Assembly: GCA_024234595.1 (NCBI GenBank)
Contig: JACKNZ010000007.1
Span: 62,001 to 126,000, forward strand
Direction of reading: 5' to 3'
Origin: Moraxellaceae bacterium
Lineage (GTDB): Bacteria; Pseudomonadota; Gammaproteobacteria; Pseudomonadales; Moraxellaceae
Length of the DNA: 64,000 nt
Shown here piece after piece: positions 51,642 through 60,869 of the stretch. A program made the translations under genes and the position numbers. Position 1 is the first letter of the stretch. Every line of letters begins with the position of its first letter. Under the pieces are notes generated by a model that did not search any database, was not told where the DNA came from, and saw only the letters and a list, made by a program, of their open reading frames with translations.

Positions 51642-53072
51642 ATGGATCAAGCCTTACAAACGCAAGCCATCCCTACTGAGGCTTTGTTACAGCTCCTTGA
51701 AGGTGAGTCTATTGCCGCAGTTGCAGCAAAGTTTTTGCTCGACCCACATTTATTACACACTTATTTGCAAGAGCGTTGCTCGCAGCTTTGCAAAGAGTTT
51801 ATGCCTACGCCCCCACTGCCTGTCCATGATTTAGCACAAGCCATAGACAACATCGAAACTTTTGTATTTTTAAAAGACCACTTAGGTCGTTATACCTATG
51901 CCAATCGTCTTGCGTGTGAGCTTTTTGGCTTGCCACTAGAAAGCATTATTGGCCATACCGATAGTGACTTTTTTAGTGAAGATACCGTTGATGAGATTTA
52001 TAAAAATGACCATCAGGTGCTTAAACAAGGCAAAACTATACAAGGTGAAGAAGCACTGACTGATAAGCATACGGGTGCTCATCGTTATTATTTAACGATT
52101 AAAATACCTTTGTATGATGAACAAGGTAATGTACGCGGCTTGTGTGGTATTTCGACCGATATTACCGAACGAAAACAAACCGAAAACTCACTTCGCAGTA
52201 GTCAAGAGTTGTTATCAACCGTGGTTGATAATATTGGTGCCTGTGTGTATATGAAATCGCGTGATGGCCGTTATTTATATGTTAATAACGCAATGGCTGA
52301 ACTGATGCAAAAACAGCCAGCGCAGTTGATTGGCCACAAAGATAACGAATATTTTGAAAATGAAGTGAGTCAAAAACTTGCCGAAAACGATGCTTATGTT
52401 TTTGACAAACAAGAGCGTTTAGAGGTTTTAGAAACCATTCAAACCCTAGATAAAGACACGCCACGCTATTATTGGTCGGTCAAAGTACCCCTGCTGGGCA
52501 AAAATAATAAAGCTTACGCTTTGTTAGGCATTTCGACTGATATTACCGAACGTAAGCGTTTAGAAGACCAACTCAGACATCTGGCCACGACAGACGAGTT
52601 GACAAGCTTAAACAATCGTCGTTACTTTTTGCAGTTATCAGAACAAACCTTAAATCGTAGCCGTCGTTATAATGAACCGTTTACCTTACTGATGTGTGAT
52701 ATAGACTTTTTTAAACATATCAATGATACCTTTGGTCATGCGACAGGTGATTTAGTATTGCAAAAAGTTGCCGAGATTATTAAGTCATCATTAAGGGAAA
52801 CAGATATTGCTGGCCGCATTGGTGGTGAAGAGTTTGCCATTATTTTGGTACAAACACCAATTTTGAATCGTGGTTATGAAGTTGCTGAGCGTTTACGTCA
52901 AGCGATAGAATCCACGATAATTGTTTTAGAAGACGGTCAAGAAGTGCCTTTAACCATTAGTATTGGCGCGGTAGAGCCTGTGTATCCACACGAAACCCTA
53001 CCTACCCTATTACAACGAGCTGACCAATTACTGTACAAAGCCAAACGTAATGGTCGCAATCAGGTCTGTTAA
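51642..53072 (+). CDS. Diguanylate cyclase with two PAS domains
   Basis: A 476-residue cytosolic enzyme: N-terminal about 60 residues of unknown function, PAS 1 (about 66-178) and PAS 2 (about 190-303), each ending in GISTDITERK, and a GGDEF domain (about 308-475). The active-site loop is GGEEF (394-398), which is catalytically competent in many cyclases, and the RETD inhibitory site sits five residues before it, so product feedback is likely. It makes c-di-GMP from GTP. No membrane segment is seen. ATG has AAGGA upstream. It converges with argB, overlapping by 4 bp. Confidence 0.93.
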   Translation: MDQALQTQAIPTEALLQLLEGESIAAVAAKFLLDPHLLHTYLQERCSQLCKEFMPTPPLPVHDLAQAIDNIETFVFLKDHLGRYTYANRLACELFGLPLESIIGHTDSDFFSEDTVDEIYKNDHQVLKQGKTIQGEEALTDKHTGAHRYYLTIKIPLYDEQGNVRGLCGISTDITERKQTENSLRSSQELLSTVVDNIGACVYMKSRDGRYLYVNNAMAELMQKQPAQLIGHKDNEYFENEVSQKLAENDAYVFDKQERLEVLETIQTLDKDTPRYYWSVKVPLLGKNNKAYALLGISTDITERKRLEDQLRHLATTDELTSLNNRRYFLQLSEQTLNRSRRYNEPFTLLMCDIDFFKHINDTFGHATGDLVLQKVAEIIKSSLRETDIAGRIGGEEFAIILVQTPILNRGYEVAERLRQAIESTIIVLEDGQEVPLTISIGAVEPVYPHETLPTLLQRADQLLYKAKRNGRNQVC

Positions 53073-53992
53073 TCTGCCCCTAACTGACGCAAATAACGCT
53101 TATTGTTGGTAATCAATGTACCAATGCCTTCATCCGTGAATATCTCTAACAAACTGGCATGATGAACACGACCATCAATAATATGGGCACTGACGACCCC
53201 ACCTTTAACAGCATCTAAGGCACAACTAATTTTAGGAATCATACCGCCATAAATTGTACCATCTGCAATCAATGCATCAACATCTTGAGTGGTTAATCCT
53301 GTTAACACATTCTTGTCTTTATCTAACACAGCCGTAATATTCGTCAGTAAAATCAACTTTTCGGCTTTAAGTGCTTCGGCTACTTTACCAGCGACCAAGT
53401 CGGCATTGATATTGTATGACTCACCTGCATCACCCACACCCACAGGCGCAATCACAGGAATAAAATCACTGGCCACAAACATATCCAACACATCCCTTTT
53501 AATGCCTGCCACTTCTCCTACTTGACCAATATCAATTTTTTGCATAGTGCCATCTTCTTGAACTTTGTCGAGATACATTTTTTTGGCACGAATCAGGTTG
53601 CCATCTTTGCCTGTTAAGCCCATGGCTCGGCCACCATTTTTGTTGATTAAATTAACAATAGACTTGTTAACTAATCCCCCTAAGACCATTTCAACCACAT
53701 CCATGGTTTCGGCATCGGTAACACGCATACCGTCAATAAACTCTGATTGTTTGCCAATTTTTTTAAGCAAATCCCCAATTTGAGGGCCGCCACCATGTAC
53801 TACAATCGGGTTTAGACCAACGGTTTTTAACAATACAATATCACGCGCAAAGGAATTTTCTAATTCAGGGTCAGTCATGGCATTACCACCGTATTTGACG
53901 ACAATGGTTTTGCCCGCAAAACGTTGAATATAGGGTAAAGCCTCTGTTAACACCTTGGCGACATTTAAAGCCGCATCACGCGATAAAGTCAT
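53069..53992 (-). CDS. argB: Acetylglutamate kinase
   Basis: A 307-residue amino-acid kinase that phosphorylates N-acetylglutamate in arginine synthesis. Seen: VVKYGGNAM (about 27-35), IVVHGGGPQIGDLL (about 59-72), NINADLVAGKVAEAL (about 175-189) and GGMIPKI (about 240-246). Length is normal. The order dut-algC-argB matches Pseudomonas. Ornithine made by this pathway also feeds the nearby olsB reaction, though the two loci are separate transcription units. Confidence 0.97.
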   Translation of the reverse strand: MTLSRDAALNVAKVLTEALPYIQRFAGKTIVVKYGGNAMTDPELENSFARDIVLLKTVGLNPIVVHGGGPQIGDLLKKIGKQSEFIDGMRVTDAETMDVVEMVLGGLVNKSIVNLINKNGGRAMGLTGKDGNLIRAKKMYLDKVQEDGTMQKIDIGQVGEVAGIKRDVLDMFVASDFIPVIAPVGVGDAGESYNINADLVAGKVAEALKAEKLILLTNITAVLDKDKNVLTGLTTQDVDALIADGTIYGGMIPKISCALDAVKGGVVSAHIIDGRVHHASLLEIFTDEGIGTLITNNKRYLRQLGAD

Positions 53993-54029
53993 ATTTTATG
54001 CAATCTCAAAAAAAACAATGGATAAAAAA

Positions 54030-56528
54030 TTACAAACTAATCAACATCATCGGGTCTGCTTTTTGCAATAACTCTTTAAAAGTTGATTTTACTTGCTGCA
54101 AGTCATCTTCGGTATTTGCTTCAAAACGCGCCACCAAATACGAGCCTGTATTAGAGGCGCGCACTACCCCCCAACCATGCGCAAACTCAATACGCAAACC
54201 ATCAGTGGTGTTGACGTTAGCATCAGCCATATCTTTATTTTGCTGAATGAGGGTATTGATGAGTGACACTTTTTGAGCATCATCCACAGGTATTTGTATT
54301 TCGGGAGTAGCACAACGCTCGGGGAATTGAGTAAATAAATCATCCGCTGTGCTATCAAACTGATTAGCCAAGATCTCTAAAAAGCGTGCTGCAGCATACA
54401 AACCATCATCAAAGCCACCCCAACGATCTTTAAAGAAGAAGTGACCACTCATTTCACCTGCTAACAATGCACCTGTTTGCTCTAAACCTAATTTGAGGAA
54501 AGAATGGCCTGTTTTGGTCATAATCGGGCGGCCACCATTACTGGTAATCACTGTCACCAAGTCACGGCTACATTTAACATCAAATAAAATATCAGCACCT
54601 GGTTGAGTGGCTAATAACTCTTTGGCAAACAACATTAACAATTTATCGCTAGCAATCACTTTGGTGCTATTAGTGACCACCACGACACGGTCACCATCAC
54701 CATCAAATGCCAAGCCTAAATCTGCGCCGCTAATGGCCACATCACTCAATAAATCATCTAAATTGGCTAGCTTGCTGGGGTCGGGGTCATGATTAGGAAA
54801 GTTACCATCAGGAGTACAATACAACTCGCTGACGGTGCAGCCTAAATCCTTTAACATTTTTACTGCAATAGGCCCTGCAATACCATTGCCCGCATCGACC
54901 ACAACATTAAAGTCACGCGCCAAAATAATATCGTCATGCACTGCCTGCAAATAGTCATCATTAACATCACGCACGACATAAGAGCCTTTGCCCTTGCTAA
55001 AATCTTTATCCAAAATACGCTGACGTAAAGCAGCAATTTCGGTATCAACTAAGGTATGGTGTGCCAACATAATTTTAAAGCCATTGTCAGGCGCGGGATT
55101 ATGACTGGCTGTGACCATCACACCACTGCCCGAGCCAAAAGTTTTGGCTGCATAATACAATACTGGTGATGGTACTTGCCCAACATCAACGACATCGCAT
55201 CCACTTTCTTGCAAACCAGCCACAAGCTCTTTTTGTAAGTCTGCACTGGATAATCGTGCATCACGTCCGACAAAAATAGTTTGTTCACCACGTTGACGAG
55301 CCTCTGAACCCACAGCCAGACCAACTTGTTTGGCTAATGCTGTACTAATCTCGGTATAGGCTTTACCACGAATATCATAAGCTCTAAAAACAAGAGAGGG
55401 GATGCTCGCTTCTTCGGCCAATTTTAGTTGCATTTTTTGGTATTCTAAAGACTGAGTATCTACCTTGGCTTCGACTGTAGTAGCATTTACCTCTACTCTT
55501 TGATTACCTGCACTCAACTCCAACACATCAGCTTGGTTGTATTGTGGTGCAGCTTCTTCAGTCTTTTTGAGGCTATTGATATCAACATTGGTCATCTCAA
55601 TACTTGAGCCTTCGATGCTTGCTAACTCATCTAGCTCCGATTTTTTGGCCTCTTCTTGTTTGATACTAGCGGCAATCACAGGATTTGATACCAATGTTCC
55701 ATGCAAGCCTTTGGTTAATTCAAAATTCAGGGGCGTTGCTGGTGTTTCACCTTTAAGAATACTTTGAATGGCATTCATATCTTGATTCAGGGTATGGTCA
55801 AACTTTTTAACCAATCGAACCATCGCCACAACCACACCCACTGCAAATAAAAACAACACCCCGACAATCACATAAACTTTGCCTTGACGTACAGGGGCTT
55901 CAATCTTCAAGTACCAATTTGGATTATTGACTTTAATAGTTTCACTATTAAGTGCGTCTGCATTGAGGTTAATAATGGCTTCTTCACTACCATCTTTGGT
56001 TAATTTTTGAACCAACTTGATTTTGCCGCCCTCTTTTTTGCTAAAGCCTTCTAAGCTTTTACGCAAAAAATCAAAGGGGGTATTGATAAGCAACAAACCT
56101 TTACCGTCGGCTAAAGGCTTAACCATCGCTAAAATTTGAACATTATTATCAACGCTCATTTCGGGCGCAACATTCCCCCCCTGAGCTGCGGCACGGCGCA
56201 ATAAGTCTTGATTACTAAAGCTGAGTTTTTTGGGCGTTTCTTCGTCGCCCGTTAATACCACTTGAGCTAACACTGTACCTGGTATTGCACCAACAATAAT
56301 CTCTGAGGGCTGACTTGCCAATTGTTTAGCAAATGCGTCTTGCTGCTCTAAAAAGTTATTGACCACATCAACAGCACGCTGTTCATATTGCTTGGCCTCT
56401 TGTTGTTGCTGGTTTTTTTGATCAGTGATGGCGATGGCTCCAATGACCGCAATAATCACCAACACCAGTACCGTAATACCTATCACAAAAGGCATGGCCA
56501 TTTTGAAGACGCTTTTTTGCTTAGCCAA
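54030..56528 (-). CDS. algC: Phosphomannomutase/phosphoglucomutase, long form with membrane-bound N-terminus
   Basis: An 832-residue protein. Residues about 378-832 are the phosphohexomutase: catalytic phosphoserine S475 in VTASHNPAPDNG, metal loop AFDGDGDRV, and sugar-binding GEMSGHFFF. The N-terminal 370 residues hold transmembrane helices at about 13-34 and 218-238 with a periplasmic domain between them, then a low-complexity linker (about 290-360). Long AlgC forms of this kind are annotated in Pseudomonas. The enzyme supplies Man-1-P/Glc-1-P for LPS and exopolysaccharide. Start is TTG with a strong AGAGGAA site. It is followed 37 bp later by argB. Confidence 0.93.
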   Translation of the reverse strand: MAKQKSVFKMAMPFVIGITVLVLVIIAVIGAIAITDQKNQQQQEAKQYEQRAVDVVNNFLEQQDAFAKQLASQPSEIIVGAIPGTVLAQVVLTGDEETPKKLSFSNQDLLRRAAAQGGNVAPEMSVDNNVQILAMVKPLADGKGLLLINTPFDFLRKSLEGFSKKEGGKIKLVQKLTKDGSEEAIINLNADALNSETIKVNNPNWYLKIEAPVRQGKVYVIVGVLFLFAVGVVVAMVRLVKKFDHTLNQDMNAIQSILKGETPATPLNFELTKGLHGTLVSNPVIAASIKQEEAKKSELDELASIEGSSIEMTNVDINSLKKTEEAAPQYNQADVLELSAGNQRVEVNATTVEAKVDTQSLEYQKMQLKLAEEASIPSLVFRAYDIRGKAYTEISTALAKQVGLAVGSEARQRGEQTIFVGRDARLSSADLQKELVAGLQESGCDVVDVGQVPSPVLYYAAKTFGSGSGVMVTASHNPAPDNGFKIMLAHHTLVDTEIAALRQRILDKDFSKGKGSYVVRDVNDDYLQAVHDDIILARDFNVVVDAGNGIAGPIAVKMLKDLGCTVSELYCTPDGNFPNHDPDPSKLANLDDLLSDVAISGADLGLAFDGDGDRVVVVTNSTKVIASDKLLMLFAKELLATQPGADILFDVKCSRDLVTVITSNGGRPIMTKTGHSFLKLGLEQTGALLAGEMSGHFFFKDRWGGFDDGLYAAARFLEILANQFDSTADDLFTQFPERCATPEIQIPVDDAQKVSLINTLIQQNKDMADANVNTTDGLRIEFAHGWGVVRASNTGSYLVARFEANTEDDLQQVKSTFKELLQKADPMMLISL

Positions 56529-56587
56529 TTTTTGTTCCTCTGATTTTTTTGTGTTTTTGCTTTAGCTAATTTATTAGGCACAAGCCA

Positions 56588-57040
56588 TTAGGTACGACCC
56601 GAGTGACCAAAGCCACCTGCGCCACGCTCTGTCGCTGTAAACTCTTCTACCACTTCTAATTCTGCCTGAATCACAGGGACTAACACATATTGTGCCAAAC
56701 GCTCACCTACCTCAATGGTAAATGGCGTTTTACCTCGATTCCAACATGACAACATCAACTCACCTTGATAGTCAGAGTCAATTAGGCCAACTAAATTACC
56801 CAAGACAATCCCATGTTTATGCCCTAAACCCGAACGGGGCAATACCAAACCAGCATAGCCAGAATCATGAATGTAAATCGCTAAACCTGTGCCTATCAAC
56901 TTGGTTTCGCCTGCTTCAATGGTGATTGGCTCAGCAATACAAGCGCGTAAGTCTAAGCCTGCCGACCCTGCTGTGGCATAACTGGGCAAGGGAAATTGTG
57001 TGCCGATTCGTGTATCTAATACTTTAACTTGTAGCTTCAT
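56588..57040 (-). CDS. dut: Deoxyuridine triphosphatase (dUTPase)
   Basis: A 150-residue homotrimeric dUTPase with the five motifs: AGSAGLDLRA (I), PRSGLGHKHG (II), GLIDSDYQGE (III), ERLAQYV (IV) and RGAGGFGHSGR (V). It hydrolyses dUTP to dUMP, keeping uracil out of DNA and feeding dTMP synthesis. The ATG at 57040 aligns with the family start; one at 57052 would add four residues. The start overlaps the coaBC end by 17 bp, so translation is probably coupled. The order coaBC-dut-algC is as in Pseudomonas. Confidence 0.97.
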   Translation of the reverse strand: MKLQVKVLDTRIGTQFPLPSYATAGSAGLDLRACIAEPITIEAGETKLIGTGLAIYIHDSGYAGLVLPRSGLGHKHGIVLGNLVGLIDSDYQGELMLSCWNRGKTPFTIEVGERLAQYVLVPVIQAELEVVEEFTATERGAGGFGHSGRT

Positions 57041-58250
57041 CGTTATATTCATTCAAAAATTGTTGAGCACACAACGCGACTAATTGGCGCGCAATCTGCT
57101 GTTTAGGTGCTTTGTCCAGTTTTTGGCAACCATTCGTCCAAAAAACGGTCATGGCATTATCGTCACTCTGAAAACCAATATCGGTACGCGACACATCGTT
57201 ACAGGCTATCATATTTAAGTTTTTTGTTTGTAACTTATGACGCGCATATTCCTCTACCCGCTCTGTTTCGGCTGCAAAACCAAGTACAAAGGGCTTAGGT
57301 GTCATTTGAGCAATAGTAGCAACAATATCAGGATTTTTAACTAACTCAATATGGATGTTATCACCTTGTTTTTTTATTTTTTGCTCGGCAATACGAATTG
57401 GCCGATAATCCGCTACCGCTGCTGAGGCAATAAATATATCACAGCCATCATTCACCGCTTGTTGACTGGCCTCTAACATCTGCAAGGCACTGACAACATT
57501 TACCCTTTGAACTCTATCTGGTGTAGGCAAATGCACAGGCCCACTAATCAAGGTCACTTGCGCTCCTGCTTCAATACAGGCTTGAGCAATGCTAAAACCC
57601 ATTTTGCCCGAGCTATGATTGGTCATATAACGTACAGGGTCTAGGTTTTCTTGAGTTGGCCCAGCGGTAATCACCACCCTTTTACCTGTTAAAGCTTGAG
57701 TAGCAAATAAATCAGCACAGCATTGCGCTAACTCAACGGCCTCTAACATTCGTCCCATGCCCACATCACCACAAGCTTGGCTACCCGATGCAGGATAAAA
57801 AACCTCTACACCTTGTTTAATTAGTGTCGCAATGTTGTCTTGGGTAATTTGTGCTGCCCACATTTGTTGATTCATGGCTGGGGCAACGGCTCTTTTGGCT
57901 TTAGTTGCTAGCCATAAAGTCGTCAGTAAATCATTAGCAACGCCTTGAGCCAAACGCGCAATCACATCAGCACTGGCAGGTGCAACCAACACCACATCAG
58001 CCCAACGCGCCAACTGGATATGCCCCATGCCAGCTTCGGCTTCGGGATTTAATAATTCAGTATGAACAGGATTACCCGACAAGGCTTGTAAGGTCAGTGG
58101 TGTAATAAACTGTTGTGCAGCTGCCGTCATCACCACATGGACATCTGCACCTGCATCTTTAAGGCGACGCACCAAATCGGCACTTTTATATGCCGCAATG
58201 CCACCACTAATGCCCAAAATCACCCGTTTTTGCCTAAGAGTTGCTAACAT
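57024..58250 (-). CDS. coaBC: Phosphopantothenoylcysteine decarboxylase / synthetase
   Basis: A 408-residue bifunctional coenzyme A enzyme. The N-terminal CoaC flavoprotein half shows GISGGIAAYKSADLVRRL (about 13-30), PAMNQQMW (about 124-131) and the catalytic SGSQACGDVGMGRML-type loop (about 154-168). The CoaB half starts near 185 with GKRVVITAGPTQENLDPVRY and contains ISGPV and KNPDIV. It converts 4'-phosphopantothenate plus Cys to 4'-phosphopantetheine. It is divergent from radC and first gene of coaBC-dut-algC-argB. Confidence 0.97.
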   Translation of the reverse strand: MLATLRQKRVILGISGGIAAYKSADLVRRLKDAGADVHVVMTAAAQQFITPLTLQALSGNPVHTELLNPEAEAGMGHIQLARWADVVLVAPASADVIARLAQGVANDLLTTLWLATKAKRAVAPAMNQQMWAAQITQDNIATLIKQGVEVFYPASGSQACGDVGMGRMLEAVELAQCCADLFATQALTGKRVVITAGPTQENLDPVRYMTNHSSGKMGFSIAQACIEAGAQVTLISGPVHLPTPDRVQRVNVVSALQMLEASQQAVNDGCDIFIASAAVADYRPIRIAEQKIKKQGDNIHIELVKNPDIVATIAQMTPKPFVLGFAAETERVEEYARHKLQTKNLNMIACNDVSRTDIGFQSDDNAMTVFWTNGCQKLDKAPKQQIARQLVALCAQQFLNEYNDEATS

Positions 58251-58421
58251 GAATGTCTTTCGTTGATGTGTAAATAATACTGCACTGCCCCTAAAAACAT
58301 AGCAAGCTCATCAGTTTGCCACATAAAATTAAAGTCATTGCACAAAAGCCTAAAGATACCATAATCATTTATTTTTTGCTAAACTCCGCCCTGATTTTTA
58401 GCCATATTTAAGGATAAAACA

Positions 58422-59096
58422 ATGAGCATCAAGGATTGGCCAACAGATGACCGCCCGCGCGAAAAATTATTACAACGGGGTGCTGAGTTTTTATCAGATG
58501 CCGAATTATTAGCGGTATTTTTGCGAACAGGCACAATCAACAAAAGCGCAGTGGATATTGGCCGTGATTTAGTGAGTTCTTTTGGTTCATTACGGCAATT
58601 ATTAGATGCTCCACCTGCGGCGGTATTAGCCCAAGAAGGCATTGGTAATGCTAAATATGCCTTGCTCATGGCCTCACTGGAGTTAGGCAGAAGGCATTTA
58701 GCACAGTCTTTAGCCGAAAAAGAACTCCTTACTAATCCACAAATGGTCAAAAATTTTTTGCGTGCTAAATTACGCCACCAAACACACGAAGTGTTTGCAG
58801 CGTTATTTTTAGATAATCAAAATCGTTTATTAAGTTTTGAAACCTTATTTACAGGTACGTTAGATAGCTGTACGGTTCATGTGCGTGAAGTGGTTAAACG
58901 CGCATTGGCATTACATGCGGCGAGTATTATTTTTGCTCACAATCATCCTTCGGGTTATGCCGAGCCATCGGCTGCAGACAAGCAAATTACCGAACGACTT
59001 AAAGCCGCATTGGCCTTAGTGGATATTAGAGTGCTTGACCATTTTGTGGTTGGCAACAGTGAAGTGGTTTCGTTGGCTGAGAGGGGTTGGATTTAA
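58422..59096 (+). CDS. radC: RadC-family JAB1/MPN-domain protein
   Basis: A 224-residue UPF0758 protein with an N-terminal helix-hairpin-helix-like region (about 40-70, APPAAVLAQEGIGNAKY) and the C-terminal JAMM metalloprotein domain: E in HEVFAALFLDNQN, then AHNHPSGYAEPSAAD (HxHx7D) near 170-184. Despite its historic name a role in DNA repair is not established; metallo-isopeptidase-like activity is unproven. It is divergent from coaBC as in Pseudomonas. Confidence 0.93.
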   Translation: MSIKDWPTDDRPREKLLQRGAEFLSDAELLAVFLRTGTINKSAVDIGRDLVSSFGSLRQLLDAPPAAVLAQEGIGNAKYALLMASLELGRRHLAQSLAEKELLTNPQMVKNFLRAKLRHQTHEVFAALFLDNQNRLLSFETLFTGTLDSCTVHVREVVKRALALHAASIIFAHNHPSGYAEPSAADKQITERLKAALALVDIRVLDHFVVGNSEVVSLAERGWI

Positions 59097-59157
59097 TGAT
59101 TGCCAATACACACGTTACTCTTTATAATCTCGCACCCTTTGCTGTGTTACTTTGTTC

Positions 59158-59254
59158 GGACTCACGCGGTTATCGCTTATTTATTCGCATTTCAACCGTC
59201 CTAAACGGTTTTATGCTCACAAAACGCGCTAATTGCTGAGCAATGCGTAAGTCC
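59158..59254. repeat. Palindromic intergenic element, family E, copy 2
   Basis: Ends GGACTCACGC / GCGTAAGTCC, core TTATCGCTTATTT and AAAACGCGCTAATT shared with 404-498. The internal hairpin is AACCGT-CCTA-AACGGTT flanked by GCAT / ATGC, whereas copy 1 has AATCGTT-TTC-AACGATT flanked by ACTAAA / TTTAGT; pairing is kept although bases differ. The right end alone (GCGTAAGTCC) recurs at 60773-60782. Confidence 0.7.
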
Positions 59255-59299
59255 ACGTCATAGCAATTTAGCGAATCCAGTTTTTTACTGAGATTTTTA

Positions 59300-59343
59300 C
59301 TCCTTGCCCCTACATTTTGTTTGGGCTGTTAACCCGTAAGGAG
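59300..59343 (+). promoter_or_regulatory. S6:S18-type autoregulatory leader of rpsF
   Basis: CTCCTT (59300-59305) can pair with the Shine-Dalgarno AAGGAG (59338-59343). Inside it GCCC (59306-59309) pairs with GGGC (59323-59326), leaving a 3' bulge TGTTAACCCGT that includes CCG. This matches the known S6:S18-binding mRNA structure (two stems, CCG bulge, sequestered ribosome site), by which the S6:S18 complex represses its operon. Confidence 0.65.
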
Positions 59344-59348
59344 CAATC

Positions 59349-59729
59349 ATGCGTCATTACGAAATCGTTTTGCTGATTCATCCAGACCAAAGCGACCAAG
59401 TCTCTGCTATGGTAGAGCGTTATACCAGTGCTGTTAAAGAGGCTGGCGGTCAAATTCACCGTTTAGAAGATTGGGGTCGCCGTCAATTAGCGTATCCAAT
59501 CAACAAAATCCATAAAGCCCATTATGTGTTATTAAACATCGAATGCGCTCAAACTATGGTTGACGAATTGGGCGAAGCCTTCCGCTACAACGATGCTATC
59601 ATTCGTAACGTTATCATCCGTCGTGATGAAGCAATTACAGGTGAGTCCTTGTTAGCTAAGAGTGCCGAAGAAAAACGCGCTCGCAAAGCTGCCCGCTCTG
59701 AAGACCTTTCTGCTGATAGCGAAGGCTAA
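59349..59729 (+). CDS. rpsF: Ribosomal protein bS6
   Basis: A 126-residue S6 with the conserved MRHYEIVLLIHPDQSDQV start, GRRQLAYPINKIHKAHYVL (about 45-63) and ALIRN-type VIIRRDEA near 88-97. It binds S18 on the 30S platform. The tail (EEKRARKAARSEDLSADSEG) is charged and acidic at the end, as in other S6 proteins subject to glutamylation. First gene of rpsF-rpsR-rplI, with a strong TAAGGAG site contained in its leader structure. Confidence 0.98.
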   Translation: MRHYEIVLLIHPDQSDQVSAMVERYTSAVKEAGGQIHRLEDWGRRQLAYPINKIHKAHYVLLNIECAQTMVDELGEAFRYNDAIIRNVIIRRDEAITGESLLAKSAEEKRARKAARSEDLSADSEG

Positions 59730-59746
59730 TTTTTAGGAGATTCGTC

Positions 59747-59974
59747 ATGGCACGTTTTTATCGTCGTCGCAAATTCTGCCGTTTTACTGCAGAAAACACC
59801 ACGTATATTGACTACAAAGATTTAGAAACTTTGAAGCAATACATCACTGAAAACGGCAAAATTGTACCTAGCCGTATTACAGGTACAAAAGCGCGTTATC
59901 AGCGTCAGTTGGCTTTAGCCATCAAGCAAGCCCGTTATTTGGCTTTGCTCCCTTACACCGACAACCATCAGTAA
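59747..59974 (+). CDS. rpsR: Ribosomal protein bS18
   Basis: A 75-residue S18: FYRRRKFCRFTAEN at the N-terminus, YKDLETLKQYITENGKIVPSR (about 25-45) and TGTKARYQRQLALAIKQARYLALLPY to the end. Normal length. It lies 17 bp after rpsF with TAGGAGA upstream, and forms the S6:S18 heterodimer on the small subunit. Confidence 0.98.
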   Translation: MARFYRRRKFCRFTAENTTYIDYKDLETLKQYITENGKIVPSRITGTKARYQRQLALAIKQARYLALLPYTDNHQ

Positions 59975-59984
59975 GAGGTGTGCA

Positions 59985-60431
59985 ATGGAAGTCATTCTGC
60001 TTGAAAAAGTTGCAAATTTGGGTGCTTTAGGTTCTAAAGTAAATGTTAAAGCAGGTTATGGCCGTAACTTCTTGATTCCTCAAGGTAAAGCGGTTCCTGC
60101 CACTGCGGCTAACTTAGAAGCCTTTGAAGCACGTCGTGCTGAATTAGAGCGTCAAGAAGCTGAAATTTTAGCGGCTGCCCAAGCCCGTGCCGAACAATTA
60201 GCCACGTTAGCGGTTGTTATTGCGGCTAAATCGGGTGACGAAGGAAAACTCTTCGGTTCTGTAGGTACTCGTGATATTGCTGATGCAATTACTACGGCAG
60301 GTATTGCTGTTGTTAAAACAGAAGTACGTTTGCCAAATGGTGCATTACGCAATACGGGCGAATACAAAATTGCATTGCAGTTGCATAGCGATGTAATGGC
60401 CGAAGTGGCATTAACGGTTGTTGCTGAATAA
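59985..60431 (+). CDS. rplI: Ribosomal protein bL9
   Basis: A 148-residue L9 with the N-terminal MEVILLEKVANLGALGSKV / VKAGYGRNFLIPQGKA signature, a long connecting helix rich in Ala/Glu (about 42-75) and the C-terminal domain (about 80-148, KLFGSVGTRDIADA). It extends from the L1 stalk base and affects reading-frame fidelity. GTAAGAGG upstream; it is followed by a strong terminator, so dnaB is probably transcribed separately. Confidence 0.98.
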   Translation: MEVILLEKVANLGALGSKVNVKAGYGRNFLIPQGKAVPATAANLEAFEARRAELERQEAEILAAAQARAEQLATLAVVIAAKSGDEGKLFGSVGTRDIADAITTAGIAVVKTEVRLPNGALRNTGEYKIALQLHSDVMAEVALTVVAE

Positions 60432-60457
60432 TTTTAGCTCAGCTTTTAATAGCATAC

Positions 60458-60493
60458 AAAAAGCACTGTTTCTTTAATGATACAGTGCTTTTT
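60458..60493 (+). terminator. Terminator of rpsF-rpsR-rplI
   Basis: A 12-bp perfect stem AAAAAGCACTGT / ACAGTGCTTTTT with a 12-base loop, followed by TTG and T-rich sequence, 26 bp after the rplI stop. Confidence 0.9.
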
Positions 60494-60528
60494 TGTTTGT
60501 CAAGACTAACAATGCACTCAAAAAAATA

Positions 60529-60816
60529 GTAGCCTGTGTGGAGTGCAACGTAACACAGGAATTAAAAGCTAAGCCAATAACTGAGCTGTATTCCACACTG
60601 CTGCATACAAGCCACCAATCTCTACTGCTTTTAAAGCAGAGTATTTTATTGCTTTTTGTCTTTATATTATTTTTATATGTTTTTCAATAAGTTAAAAATA
60701 TACATATCTACATATAACACCAATAATTTCGACAAATAAATTAAGACAAGCCAATATAGACATGCGTGAAATGCGTAAGTCCTGACCTGTATTCCGCGAT
60801 GCTCCATACAGGCTAC
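60529..60816. repeat. GTAGCC...GGCTAC inverted-end element
   Basis: Ends are 31-bp arms, each an imperfect hairpin: GTAGCCTGTGTGGAG...ACACAGG at 60529-60559 and inverted CCTGTATTCCGCGATGCTCC...GGCTAC at 60786-60816. A third partial arm (CTGTATTCCACACTGCTGCA) starts near 60588. The interior is AT-rich and non-coding. Same family as the inner element at 38862-38947. Confidence 0.65.
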
Positions 60817-60869
60817 GAATTTGGTACAACGCCCGTCAATTTATGTGGTGATTTTTTTAGGATACGTTT

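Larger units (their letters stand above)
60432..60869. other. Gap between rplI and dnaB
   Basis: 438 bp holding the rplI terminator (60458-60493) and the GTAGCC-type palindromic element (60529-60816). A 65-codon frame at 60493-60690 is translated repeat and low-complexity sequence and is not supported. The dnaB promoter must lie near its end but was not defined. Confidence 0.65.

Noticed and set aside
60493..60690. 65-codon frame after rplI
   Set aside because: It starts inside the terminator and translates a palindromic repeat followed by low-complexity Leu/Phe/Ile.
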